The position numbers were made by a program, and so were the translations under genes. This document shows, in pieces, positions 37,623 to 49,919 of a stretch of DNA of 64,000 nucleotides. The notes under the pieces were generated by a model. That model made no database searches. It was not told where the DNA came from and was given only the letters and a program-made list of their open reading frames with translations. Source of the stretch: Hippophae tibetana (lineage: Eukaryota > Streptophyta > Magnoliopsida > Rosales > Elaeagnaceae); the NCBI GenBank assembly GCA_037013495.1, contig CM072810.1:78910449-78974448 (forward strand), read 5' to 3'. The number at the start of each line of letters is the position of its first letter. Position 1 is the stretch's first letter.

Positions 37623-39793
37623 AAACCTTGCTAAGTTATGTAAATGATGCCATTTGTGTTCAAAAATGAAGTTCCAAATCAAGGAATATTAATATTGTGT
37701 GAGTCTATACAATATGTGTTTTGATATATTGTAATTCTTGTGTCTATAACCGAGTAAACAATTATCGTAGTTAATAGTTGGAACTCATATTTATCAAACT
37801 TTTTGTTGTTTTTGAAAATTTGAGCAGTAGTCCCTTCTTTTTCTCTTCGCTTATATTTTTTAAAGAATAGTGATTGATTGAATAAATTAATAAATAACCC
37901 TTGGTCGGAACCAATATCTACTTTATTGCTCTTTTGAATAAAAGCGAAAGGAAGTAAAACGGAAATGTTGCAACAAAAGGTTTAAACCCTATTTAAGTGA
38001 CGAAAATGATGGAATTTGTGTACAAAAATGAGTTTCCAAAGCTAGGAAAATTAATATTGTGTAAATCTATACGATCTTCAATTTGATATATTATAATAGT
38101 CGTTTCAATACACGAGTACAAGATTATCGTAGCGAATACTTGCGACACATATTTATTAATTTTTTTTTTTGTTTTTGAAAATGTGAATAGTATCCATTTT
38201 ATTTTTCACTCTCTTATATTTTTTAAAGAATATATATTGAATGAAAACAATAAAAAATAACCCTTGCTTGGCACCAATATCTTCATTATAGCTCTTTTGA
38301 ATAAAATCCAAAGTAAGTAAAACCGAAATGGTGTGACAAAAACATTAAAACCTTGCTAAGTGATGTAAATGATGCCATTTGTGTTCAAAAATGAGGTTCC
38401 AAATCAAGGAATATTAATATTGTGTTGGTCTATACAATATGTGATTTTATATATTGTAATTCTTGTGTCTATAACCGAGTAAACAATTATCGTAGTTAAT
38501 AGTTGGAACTCATATTTATTAAACTTTTTGTTGTTTTTGAAAATTTGAGCAAGAGTCCCTTCTTTTTCTCTTCGCTTATATTTTTTAAAGAATAGAGATT
38601 GATTGAATAAATTAATAAATAACCCTTGGTCGGAACCAATATCTACTTTATTGCTCTTTTGAATAAAAGCGAAAGGAAGTAAAATGGAAATGTTGCAACA
38701 AAAGGTTTAAACCCTATTTAAGTGACGAAAACGATGGAATTTGTGTACAAAAATGAGTTTCCAAAGCTAGGAAAATTAATATTGTGTAAATCTATAAGAT
38801 CTTCAATTTGAGATTATAATAGTCATTTCAATACACGAGTACAAGATTATCGTAGCGAATACTTGCGACACATATTTATTAATTTTTTTATTGTTTTTGA
38901 AAATGTGAATAGTATCCATTTTATATTTCTTTCTCTTATATTGTTTAAAGAATATAGATTGAATGAAAACAATTATAAATAACAATTGGTGGGCACCAAT
39001 ATCTTCATTACAGCTCTTTTGAATAAAATCGAAGGTAAGTAAAACGGAAATGGTGTGACAAAAACATTTAAACCTTGCTAAGTGATGTAAATGATGCCAT
39101 TTGTGTTCAAAAATGAAGTTCCAAATCAAGGAATATTAATATTGTGTGAGTCTATATAATTTGTGTTTTGATATATTGTAATTCTTGTGTCTATAACCGA
39201 GTAAACAATTATCGTAGTTAATAGTTGGAACTCATATTTATCAAACTTTTTGTTGTTTTTGAAAATTTGAGCAGTAGTCCCTTCTTTTTCTCTTCCATTA
39301 TATTTTTTAAAGAATAGATATTGATTGAATAAATTAATAAATAACCCTTGGTCGGAACCAATATGTACTTTATAGCTCTTTTGTATAAAATCGAAAGGAA
39401 GTAAAACGGAAATGTTGCAACAAAAGGTTTAAACCCTATTTAAGTGACGAAAACGATGGAATTTGTGTACAAAAATGAGTTTCCAAAGCAAGGAAAATTA
39501 ATATTGTGTAAATCTATACGATCTTCAATTTGATATATTATAATAGTCGTTTCAATACACGAGTACAAGATTATCGTAGCGAATACTTGCGACACATATC
39601 TATTAAATGTTTTATTGTTTTTGAAAATGTGAATAGTATCCATTTTATGTTTCTTTCTCTAATATTTTTTAAAGAATATAGATTGAATGAAAACAATTAT
39701 AAATAACAATTGGTGGGCACCAATATCTTCATTACAGCTCTTTTGAATAAAATCGAAGGTAAGTAAAACGGAAATGGTGTGACAAAAACATTT
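37623..39793 (+). repeat. Higher-order repeat unit 1 (6 monomers, 2,171 bp)
   Basis: Order: A (CAATATG, GAATAGTG), B (CACTCTC), A (GTTGGTC), B (GAGATT), A (ATAATTTG, CCATTATAT), B (CTATTAAATG). The first A has AAGTTATG in place of AAGTGATG. The T tract of the first B is lengthened to a run of about 12. Confidence 0.85.
38348..38708 (+). repeat. Representative type A monomer, 'GTTGGTC' subtype (361 bp)
   Basis: This A lineage reads ATTGTGTTGGTCTATACAA, TGTGATTTTATATATTG and ATTTATTAAACTTTTTG. It follows a CACTCTC B monomer and precedes a GAGATT B monomer in every copy seen (about 34.4, 38.3, 40.5, 43.4, 46.3 and 48.5 kb). That fixed order makes it a marker for the six-monomer higher-order repeat. 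Confidence 0.85.
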
Positions 39794-42685
39794 AAACCTT
39801 GCTAAGTGATGTAAATGATGCCATTTGTGTTCAAAAATGAAGTTCCAAATCAAGGAATATTAATATTGTGTGAGTCTATACAATATGTGTTTTGATATAT
39901 TGTAATTCTTGTGTCTATAACCGAGTAAACAATTATCGTAGTTAATAGTTGGAACTCATATTTATCAAACTTTTTGTTGTTTTTGAAAATTTGAGCAGTA
40001 GTCCCTTATTTTTCTCTTCGCTTATATTTTTTAAAGAATAGTGATTGATTGAATAAATTAATAAATAACCCTTGGTCGGAACCAATATCTACTTTATTGC
40101 TCTTTTGAATAAAAGCGAAAGGAAGTAAAACGGAAATGTTGCAACAAAAGGTTTAAACCCTATTTAAGTGACGCAAACGATGGAATTTGTGTACAAAAAT
40201 GAGTTTCCAAAGCTAGGAAAATTAATATTGTGTAAATCTATACGATCTTCAATTTGATATATTATAATAGTCGTTTCAATACACGAGTACAAGATTATCG
40301 TAGCGAATACTTGCGACACATATTTATTAATTTTGTTTTTTGTTTTTGAAAATGTGAATAGTATCCATTTTATTTTTCACTCTCTTATATTTTTTAAAGA
40401 ATATATATTGAATGAAAACAATAAAAAATAACCCTTGCTTGGCACCAATATCTTCATTATAGCTCTTTTGAATAAAATCCAAAGTAAGTAAAACCGAAAT
40501 GGTGTGACAAAAACATTAAAACCTTGCTAAGTGATGTAAATGATGCCATTTGTGTTCAAAAATGAGGTTCCAAATCAAGGAATATTAATATTGTGTTGGT
40601 CTATACAATATGTGATTTTATATATTGTAATTCTTGTGTCTATAACCGAGTAAACAATTATCGTAGTTAATAGTTGGAACTCATATTTATTAAACTTTTT
40701 GTTGTTTTTGAAAATTTGAGCAACAGTCCCTTCTTTTTCTCTTCGCTTATATTTTTTAAAGAATAGAGATTGATTGAATAAATTAATAAATAACCCTTGG
40801 TCGGAACCAATATCTACTTTATTGCTCTTTTGATTAAAAGCGAAAGGAAGTAAAATGGAAATGTTGCAACAAAAGGTTTAAACCCTATTTAAGTGACGAA
40901 AACGATGGAATTTGTGTACAAAAATGAGTTTCCAAAGCTAGGAAAATTAATATTGTGTAAATCTATAAGATCTTCAATTTGAGATTATAATAGTCATTTC
41001 AATACACGAGTACAAGATTATCGTAGCGAATACTTGCGACACATATTTATTAATTTTTTTATTGTTTTTGAAAATGTGAATAGTATCCATTTTATATTTC
41101 TTTCTCTTATATTGTTTAAAGAATATAGATTGAATGAAAACAATTATAAATAACAATTGGTGGGCACCAATATCTTCATTACAGCTCTTTTGAATAAAAT
41201 CGAAGGTAAGTAAAACGGAAATGGTGTGACAAAAACATTTAAACCTTGCTAAGTGATGTAAATGATGCCATTTGTGTTCAAAAATGAAGTTCCAAATCAA
41301 GGAATATTAATATTGTGTGAGTCTATACAATATGTGATTTTATATATTGTAATTCTTGTGTCTATAACCGAGTAAACAATTATCGTAGTTAATAGTTGGA
41401 ACTCATATTTATTAAACTTTTTGTTGTTTTTGAAAATTTGAGCAACAGTCCCTTCTTTTTCTCTTCGCTTATATTTTTTAAAGAATAGAGATTGATTGAA
41501 TAAATTAATAAATAACCCTTGGTCGGAACCAATATCTACTTTATTGCTCTTTTGAATAAAAGCGAAAGGAAGTAAAATGGAAATGTTGCAACAAAAGGTT
41601 TAAACCCTATTTAAGTGACGAAAACGATGGAATTTGTGTACAAAAATGAGTTTCCAAAGCTAGGAAAATTAATATTGTGTAAATCTATAAGATCTTCAAT
41701 TTGAGATTATAATAGTCATTTCAATACACGAGTACAAGATTATCGTAGCGAATACTTGCGACACATATCTATTAAATGTTTTATTGTTTTTGAAAATGTG
41801 AATAGTATCCATTTTATGTTTCTTTCTCTTATATTTTTTAAAGAATATAGATTGAATGAAAACAATTATAAATAACAATTGGTGGGCACCAATATCTTCA
41901 TTACAGCTCTTTTGAATAAAATCGAAGGTAAGTAAAACGGAAATGGTGTGACAAAAACATTTAAACCTTGCTAAGTGATGTAAATGATGCCATTTGTGTT
42001 CAAAAATGAAGTTCCAAATCAAGGAATATTAATATTGTGTGAGTCTATATAATTTGTGTTTTGATATATTGTAATTCTTGTGTCTATAACCGAGTAAACA
42101 ATTATCGTAGTTAATAGTTGGAACTCATATTTATCAAACTTTTTGTTGTTTTTGAAAATTTGAGCAGTAGTCCCTTCTTTTTCTCTTCCATTATATTTTT
42201 TAAAGAATAGATATTGATTGAATAAATTAATAAATAACCCTTGGTCGGAACCAATATGTACTTTATAGCTCTTTTGTATAAAATCGAAAGGAAGTAAAAC
42301 GGAAATGTTGCAACAAAAGGTTTAAACCCTATTTAAGTGACGAAAACGATGGAATTTGTGTACAAAAATGAGTTTCCAAAGCAAGGAAAATTAATATTGT
42401 GTAAATCTATACGATCTTCAATTTGATATATTATAATAGTCGTTTCAATACACGAGTACAAGATTATCGTAGCGAATACTTGCGACACATATTTATTAAT
42501 TTTTTATTGTTTTTGAAAATGTGAATACTATCCATTTTATATTTCTTTCTCTTATATTTTTTAAAGAATATAGATTGAATGAAAACAATTATAAATAACA
42601 ATTGGTGGGCACCAATATCTTAATTACAGATTTTTTGAATAAAATCGAAGGTAAGTAAAACGGAAATGGTGTGACAAAAACATTT
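39794..42685 (+). repeat. Higher-order repeat unit 2 (8 monomers, 2,892 bp)
   Basis: Same order as unit 1 with an extra A/B dimer at about 41.24-41.96 kb. The extra A begins like the common A subtype and continues as the GTTGGTC subtype (TGTGATTTTATAT, GAGCAACAGTCCC), so it is itself a subtype chimera. Markers include GACGCAAACGATGG and CCCTTATTTTTCTC. Confidence 0.83.
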
Positions 42686-45578
42686 AAACCTTGCTAAGTT
42701 ATGTAAATGATGCCATTTGTGTTCAAAAATGAAGTTCCAAATCAAGGAATATTAATATTGTGTGAGTCTATACAATATGTGTTTTGATATATTGTAATTC
42801 TTGTGTCTATAACCGAGTAAACAATTATCGTAGTTAATAGTTGGAACTCATATTTATCAAACTTTTTGTTGTTTTTGAAAATTTGAGCAGTAGTCCCTTC
42901 TTTTTCTCTTCGCTTATATTTTTTAAAGAATAGTGATTGATTGAATAAATTAATAAATAACCCTTGGTCGGAACCAATATCTACTTTATTGCTCTTTTGA
43001 ATAAAAGCGAAAGGAAGTAAAACGGAAATGTTGCAACAAAAGGTTTAAACCCTATTTAAGTGACGAAAACGATGGAATTTGTGTAGAAAAATGAGTTTCC
43101 AAAGCTAGGAAAATTAATATTGTGTAAATCTATACGATCTTCAATTTGATATATTATAATAGTCGTTTCAATACACGAGTACAAGATTATCGTAGCGAAT
43201 ACTTGCGACACATATTTATTAATTTTTTTTTTGTTTTTGAAAATGTGAATAGTATTCATTTTATTTTTCACTCTCTTATATTTTTTAAAGAATATATATT
43301 GAATGAAAACAATAAAAAATAACCCTTGCTTGGCACCAATATCTTCATTATAGCTCTTTTGAATAAAATCCAAAGTAAGTAAAACCGAAATGGTGTGACC
43401 AAAACATTAAAACCTTGCTAAGTGATGTAAATGATGCCATTTGTGTTCAAAAATGAGGTTCCAAATCAAGGAATATTAATATTGTGTTGGTCTATACAAT
43501 ATGTGATTTTATATATTGTAATTCTTGTGTCTATAACCGAGTAAACAATTATCGTAGTTAATAGTTGGAACTCATATTTCTTAAACTTTTTGTTGTTTTT
43601 GAAAATTTGAGCAACAGTCCCTTCTTTTTCTCTTCGCTTATATTTTTTAAAGAATAGAGATTGATTGAATAAATTAATAAATAACCCTTGGTCGGAACCA
43701 ATATCTACTTTATTTCTCTTTTGATTAAAAGCGAAAGGAAGTAAAATGGAAATGTTGCAACAAAAGGTTTAAACCCTATTTAAGTGACGAAAACGATGGA
43801 ATTTGTGTACAAAAATGAGTTTCCAAAGCTAGGAAAATTAATATTGTGTAAATCTATAAGATCTTCAATTTGAGATTATAATAGTCATTTCAATACACGA
43901 GTACAAGATTATCGTAGCGAATACTTGCGACACATATTTATTAATTTTTTTATTGTTTTTGAAAATGTGAATAGTATCCATTTTATATTTCTTTCTCTTA
44001 TATTGTTTAAAGAATATAGATTGAATGAAAACAATTATAAATAACAATTGGTGGGCACCAATATCTTCATTACAGCTCTTTTGAATAAAATCGAAGGTAA
44101 GTAAAACGGAAATGGTGTGACAAAAACATTTAAACCTTGCTAAGTGATGTAAATGATGCCATTTGTGTTCAAAAATGAAGTTCCAAATCAAGGAATATTA
44201 ATATTGTGTGAGTCTATATAATTTGTGTTTTGATATATTGTAATTCTTGTGTCTATAACCGAGTAAACAATTATCGTAGTTAATAGTTGGAACTCATATT
44301 TATCAAACTTTTTGTTGTTTTTGAAAATTTGAGCAGTAGTCCCTTCTTTTTCTCTTCCATTATATTTTTTAAAGAATAGATATTGATTGAATAAATTAAT
44401 AAATAACCCTTGGTCGGAACCAATATGTACTTTATAGCTCTTTTGTATAAAATCGAAAGGAAGTAAAACGGAAATGTTGCAACAAAAGGTTTAAACCCTA
44501 TTTAAGTGACGAAAACGATGGAATTTGTGTACAAAAATGAGTTTCCAAAGCAAGGAAAATTAATATTGTGTAAATCTATACGATTTTCAATTTGATATAT
44601 TATAATAGTCGTTTCAATACACGAGTACAAGATTATCGTAGCGAATACTTGCGACACATATTTATTAATTTTTTATTGTTTTTGAAAATGTGAATACTAT
44701 CCATTTTATATTTCTTTCTCTTATATTTTTTAAAGAATATAGATTGAATGAAAACAATTATAAATAACAATTGGTGGGCACCAATATCTTAATTACAGAT
44801 TTTTTGAATAAAATCGAAGGTAAGTAAAACGGAAATGGTGTGACAAAAACATTAAAACCTTGCTAAGTGATGTAAATGATGCCATTTGTGTTCAAAAATG
44901 AAGTTCCAAATCAAGGAATATTAATATTGTGTGAGTCTATACAATATGTGTTTTGATATATTGTAATTCTTGTGTCTATAACCGAGTAAACAATTATCGT
45001 AGTTAATAGTTGGAACTAATATTTATCAAACTTTTTGTTGTTTTTGAAAATTTGAGCAGTAGTCCCTTCTTTTTCTCTTCGCTTATATTTTTTAAAGAAT
45101 AGAGATTGATTGAATAAATTAATAAATAACCCTTGGTCGGAACCAATATCTACTTTATTGCTCTTTTGAATAAAAGCGAAAGGAAGTAAAATGGAAATGT
45201 TGCAACAAAAGGTTTAAACCCTATTTAAGTGACGTAAACAATGGAATTTGTGTACAAAAATGAGTTTCCAAAGCTAGGAAAATTAATATTGTGTAAATCT
45301 ATACGATCTTCAATTTGATATATTATAATAGTCGTTTCAATACACGAGTACAAGGTTATCGTAGCGAATACTTGCGACACATATCTATTAAATGTTTTAT
45401 TGTTTTTGAAAATGTGAATAGTATCCATTTTATGTTTCTTTCTCTTATATTTTTTAAAGAATATAGATTGAATGAAAACAATTATAAATAACAATTGGTG
45501 GGCACCAATATCTTCATTACAGCTCTTTTGAATAAAATCGAAGGTAAGTAAAACGGAAATGGTGTGACAAAAACATTT
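42686..45578 (+). repeat. Higher-order repeat unit 3 (8 monomers, 2,893 bp)
   Basis: Again an octamer, but the extra dimer sits at the end (about 44.86-45.58 kb) and is of a different kind from that in unit 2: its B has ACAAGGTTATCG and CTATTAAATG. The first A has AAGTTATG, as in unit 1. A private CGATTTTCAATTT lies near 44581. Confidence 0.83.
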
Positions 45579-47749
45579 AAACCTTGCTAAGTGATGTAAA
45601 TGATGCCATTTGTGTTCAAAAATGAAGTTCCAAATCAAGGAATATTAATATTGTGTGAGTCTATACAATATGTGTTTTGATATATTGTAATTCTTGTGTC
45701 TATAACCGAGTAAACAATTATCGTAGTTAATAGTTGGAACTCATATTTATCAAACTTTTTGTTGTTTTTGAAAATTTGAGCAGTAGTCCCTTATTTTTCT
45801 CTTCGCTTATATTTTTTAAAGAATAGTGATTGATTGAATAAATTAATAAATAACCCTTGGTCGGAACCAATATCTACTTTATTGCTCTTTTGAATAAAAG
45901 CGAAAGGAAGTAAAACGGAAATGTTGCAACAAAAGGTTTAAACCCTATTTAAGTGACGCAAACGATGGAATTTGTGTACAAAAATGAGTTTCCAAAGCTA
46001 GGAAAATTAATATTGTGTAAATCTATACGATCTTCAATTTGATATATTATAATAGTCGTTTCAATACACGAGTACAAGATTATCGTAGCGAATACTTGCG
46101 ACACATATTTATTAATTTTGTTTTTTGTTTTTGAAAATGTGAATAGTATCCATTTTATTTTTCACTCTCTTATATTTTTTAAAGAATATATATTGAATGA
46201 AAACAATAAAAAATAACCCTTGCTTGGCACCAATATCTTCATTATAGCTCTTTTGAATAAAATCCAAAGTAAGTAAAACCGAAATGGTGTGACAAAAACA
46301 TTAAAACCTTGCTAAGTGATGTAAATGATGCCATTTGTGTTCAAAAATGAGGTTCCAAATCAAGGAATATTAATATTGTGTTGGTCTATACAATATGTGA
46401 TTTTATATATTGTAATTCTTGTGTCTATAACCGAGTAAACAATTATCGTAGTTAATAGTTGGAACTCATATTTATTAAACTTTTTGTTGTTTTTGAAAAT
46501 TTGAGCAGTAGTCCCTTCTTTTTCTCTTCGCTTATATTTTTTAAAGAATAGAGATTGATTGAATAAATTAATAAATAACCCTTGGTCGGAACCAATATCT
46601 ACTTTATTGCTCTTTTGAATAAAAGCGAAAGGAAGTAAAATGGAAATGTTGCAACAAAAGGTTTAAACCCTATTTAAGTGACGAAAACGATGGAATTTGT
46701 GTACAAAAATGAGTTTCCAAAGCTAGGAAAATTAATATTGTGTAAATCTATAAGATCTTCAATTTGAGATTATAATAGTCATTTCAATACACGAGTACAA
46801 GATTATCGTAGCGAATACTTGCGACACATATTTATTAATTTTTTTATTGTTTTTGAAAATGTGAATAGTATCCATTTTATATTTCTTTCTCTTATATTGT
46901 TTAAAGAATATAGATTGAATGAAAACAATTATAAATAACAATTGGTGGGCACCAATATCTTCATTACAGCTCTTTTGAATAAAATCGAAGGTAAGTAAAA
47001 CGGAAATGGTGTGACAAAAACATTTAAACCTTGCTAAGTGATGTAAATGATGCCATTTGTGTTCAAAAATGAAGTTCCAAATCAAGGAATATTAATATTG
47101 TGTGAGTCTATATAATTTGTGTTTTGATATAGTGTAATTCTTGTGTCTATAACCGAGTAAACAATTATCGTAGTTAATAGTTGGAACTCATATTTATCAA
47201 ACTTTTTGTTGTTTTTGAAAATTTGAGCAGTAGTCCCTTCTTTTTCTCTTCCATTATATTTTTTAAAGAATAGATATTGATTGAATAAATTAATAAATAA
47301 CCCTTGGTCGGAACTAATATCTACTTTATTGCTCTTTTGAATAAAAGCGAAAGGAAGTAAAATGGAAATGTTGCAACAAAAGGTTTAAACCCTATTTAAG
47401 TCACGTAAACAATGGAATTTGTGTACAAAAATGAGTTTCCAAAGCTAGGAAAATTAATATTGTGTAAATGTATACGATCTTCAATTTGATATATTATAAT
47501 AGTCGTTTCAATACACGAGTACAAGGATATCGTAGCGAATACTTGCGACACATATCTATTAAATTTTTTATTGTTTTTGAAAATGTGAATAGTATCCATT
47601 TTATGTTTCTTTCACTTATATTTTTTAAAGAATATAGATTGAATGAAAACAATTATAAATAACAATTGGTGGGCACCAATATCTTCATTACAGCTCTTTT
47701 GAATAAAATCGAAGGTAAGTAAAACGGAAATGGTGTGACAAAAACATTT
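45579..47749 (+). repeat. Higher-order repeat unit 4 (6 monomers, 2,171 bp)
   Basis: Hexamer. Its first ~0.9 kb shares GACGCAAACGATGG, CCCTTATTTTTCTC and TTTTGTTTTTTG with unit 2 (about 39573-40720 matching 45358-46505 at offset 5,785). Later it carries GAGCAGTAG where unit 2 has GAGCAACAG. Confidence 0.85.
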
Positions 47750-49919
47750 AAACCTTGCTAAGTGATGTAAATGATGCCATTTGTGTTGAAAAATGAAGTT
47801 CCAAATCAAGGAATATTAATATTGTGTGAGTCTATACAATATGTGTTTTGATATATTGTAAATCTTGTGTCTATAACCGAGTAAACAATTATCGTAGTTA
47901 ATAGCTGGAACTCATATTTATCAAACTTTTTGTTGTTTTTGAAAATTTGAGCAGTAGTCCCTTCTTTTTCTCTTCGCTTATATTTTTTAAAGAATAGTGA
48001 TTGATTGAATAAATTAATAAATAACCCTTGGTCGGAACCAATATCTACTTTATTGCTCTTTTGAATAAAAGCGAAAGGAAGTAAAACGGAAATGTTGCAA
48101 CAAAAGGTTTAAACCCTATTTAAGTGACGAAAACGATGGAATTTGTGTACAAAAATGAGTTTCCAAAGCTAGGAAAATTAATATTGTGTAAATCTATACG
48201 ATCTTCAATTTGATATATTATAATAGTCGTTTCAATACACGAGTACAAGATTATCGTAGCGAATACTTGCGACACATATTTATTAATTTTTTTTTTGTTT
48301 TTGAAAATGTGAATAGTATCCATTTTATTTTTCACTCTCTTATATTTTTGAAAGAATATATATTGAATGAAAACAATAAAAAATAACCCTTGCTTGGCAC
48401 CAATATCTTCATTATAGCTCTTTTGAATAAAATCCAAAGTAAGTAAAACCGAAATGGTGTGACAAAAACATTAAAACCTTGCTAAGTGATGTAAATGATG
48501 CCATTTGTGTTCAAAAATGAGGTTCCAAATCAAGGAATATTAATATTGTGTTGGTCTATACAATATGTGATTTTATATATTGTAATTCTTGTGTCTATAA
48601 CCGAGTAAACAATTATCGTAGTTAATAGTTGGAACTCATATTTATTAAACTTTTTGTTGTTTTTGAAAATTTGAGCAGTAGTCCCTTCTTTTTCTCTTCG
48701 CTTATATTTTTTAAAGAATAGAGATTGATTGAATAAATTAATAAATAACACTTGGTCGGAACCAATATCTACTTTATTGCTCTTTTGAATAAAAGCGAAA
48801 GGAAGTAAAATGGAAATGTTGCAACAAAAGGTTTAAACCCTATTTAAGTGACGAAAACGATGGAATTTGTGTACAAAAATGAGTTTCCAAAGCTAGGAAA
48901 ATTAATATTGTGTAAATCTATAAGATCTTCAATTTGAGATTATAATAGTCATTTCAATACACGAGTACAAGATTATCGTAGCGAATACTTGCGACACATA
49001 TTTATTAATTTTTTTATTGTTTTTGAAAATGTGAATAGTATCCATTTTATATTTCTTTCTCTTATATTGTTTAAAGAATATAGATTGAATGAAAACAATT
49101 ATAAATAACAATTGGTGGGCACCAATATCTTCATTACAGCTCTTTTGAATAAAATCGAAGGTAAGTAAAACGGAAATGGTGTGACAAAAACATTTAAACC
49201 TTGCTAAGTGATGTAAATGATGCCATTTGTGTTCAAAAATGAAGTTCCAAATCAAGGAATATTAATATTGTGTGAGTCTATATAATTTGTGTTTTGATAT
49301 ATTGTAATTCTTGTGTCTATAACCGAGTAAACAATTATGGTAGTTAATAGTTGGAACTCATATTTATCAAACTTTTTGTTGTTTTTGAAAATTTGAGCAG
49401 TAGTCCCTTCTTTTTCTCTTCCATTATATTTTTTAAAGAATAGATATTGATTGAATAAATTAATAAATAACCCTTGGTCGGAACCAATATCTACTTTATT
49501 GCTCTTTTGAATAAAAGCGAAAGGAAGTAAAATGGAAATGTTGCAACAAAAGGTTTAAACCCTATTTAAGTGACGAAAACGATGGAATTTGTGTACAAAA
49601 ATGAGTTTCCAAAGCTAGGAAAATTAATATTGTGTAAATCTATAAGATCTTCAATTTGATATATTATAATAGTCGTTTCAATACACGAGTACAAGATTAT
49701 CGTAGCGAATACTTGCGACACATATTTATTAATTTTTTATTGTTTTTGAAAATGTGAATACTATCCATTTTATATTTCTTTCTCTTATATTTTTTAAAGA
49801 ATATAGATTGAATGAAAAAAATTATAAATAACAATTGGTGGGCACCAATATCTTAATTACAGATTTTTTTGAATAAAATCGAAGATAAGTAAAACGGAAA
49901 TGGTGTGACAAAAACATTA
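47750..49919 (+). repeat. Higher-order repeat unit 5 (6 monomers, ~2,170 bp)
   Basis: Hexamer with private variants (TGTAAATCTTGTG, AATAGCTGGAAC, TATTTTTGAAAGAATATAT). Its last B is the CTATAAGATC type with GAATACTATCC, which links it to the seven-monomer repeat that follows. Confidence 0.84.
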
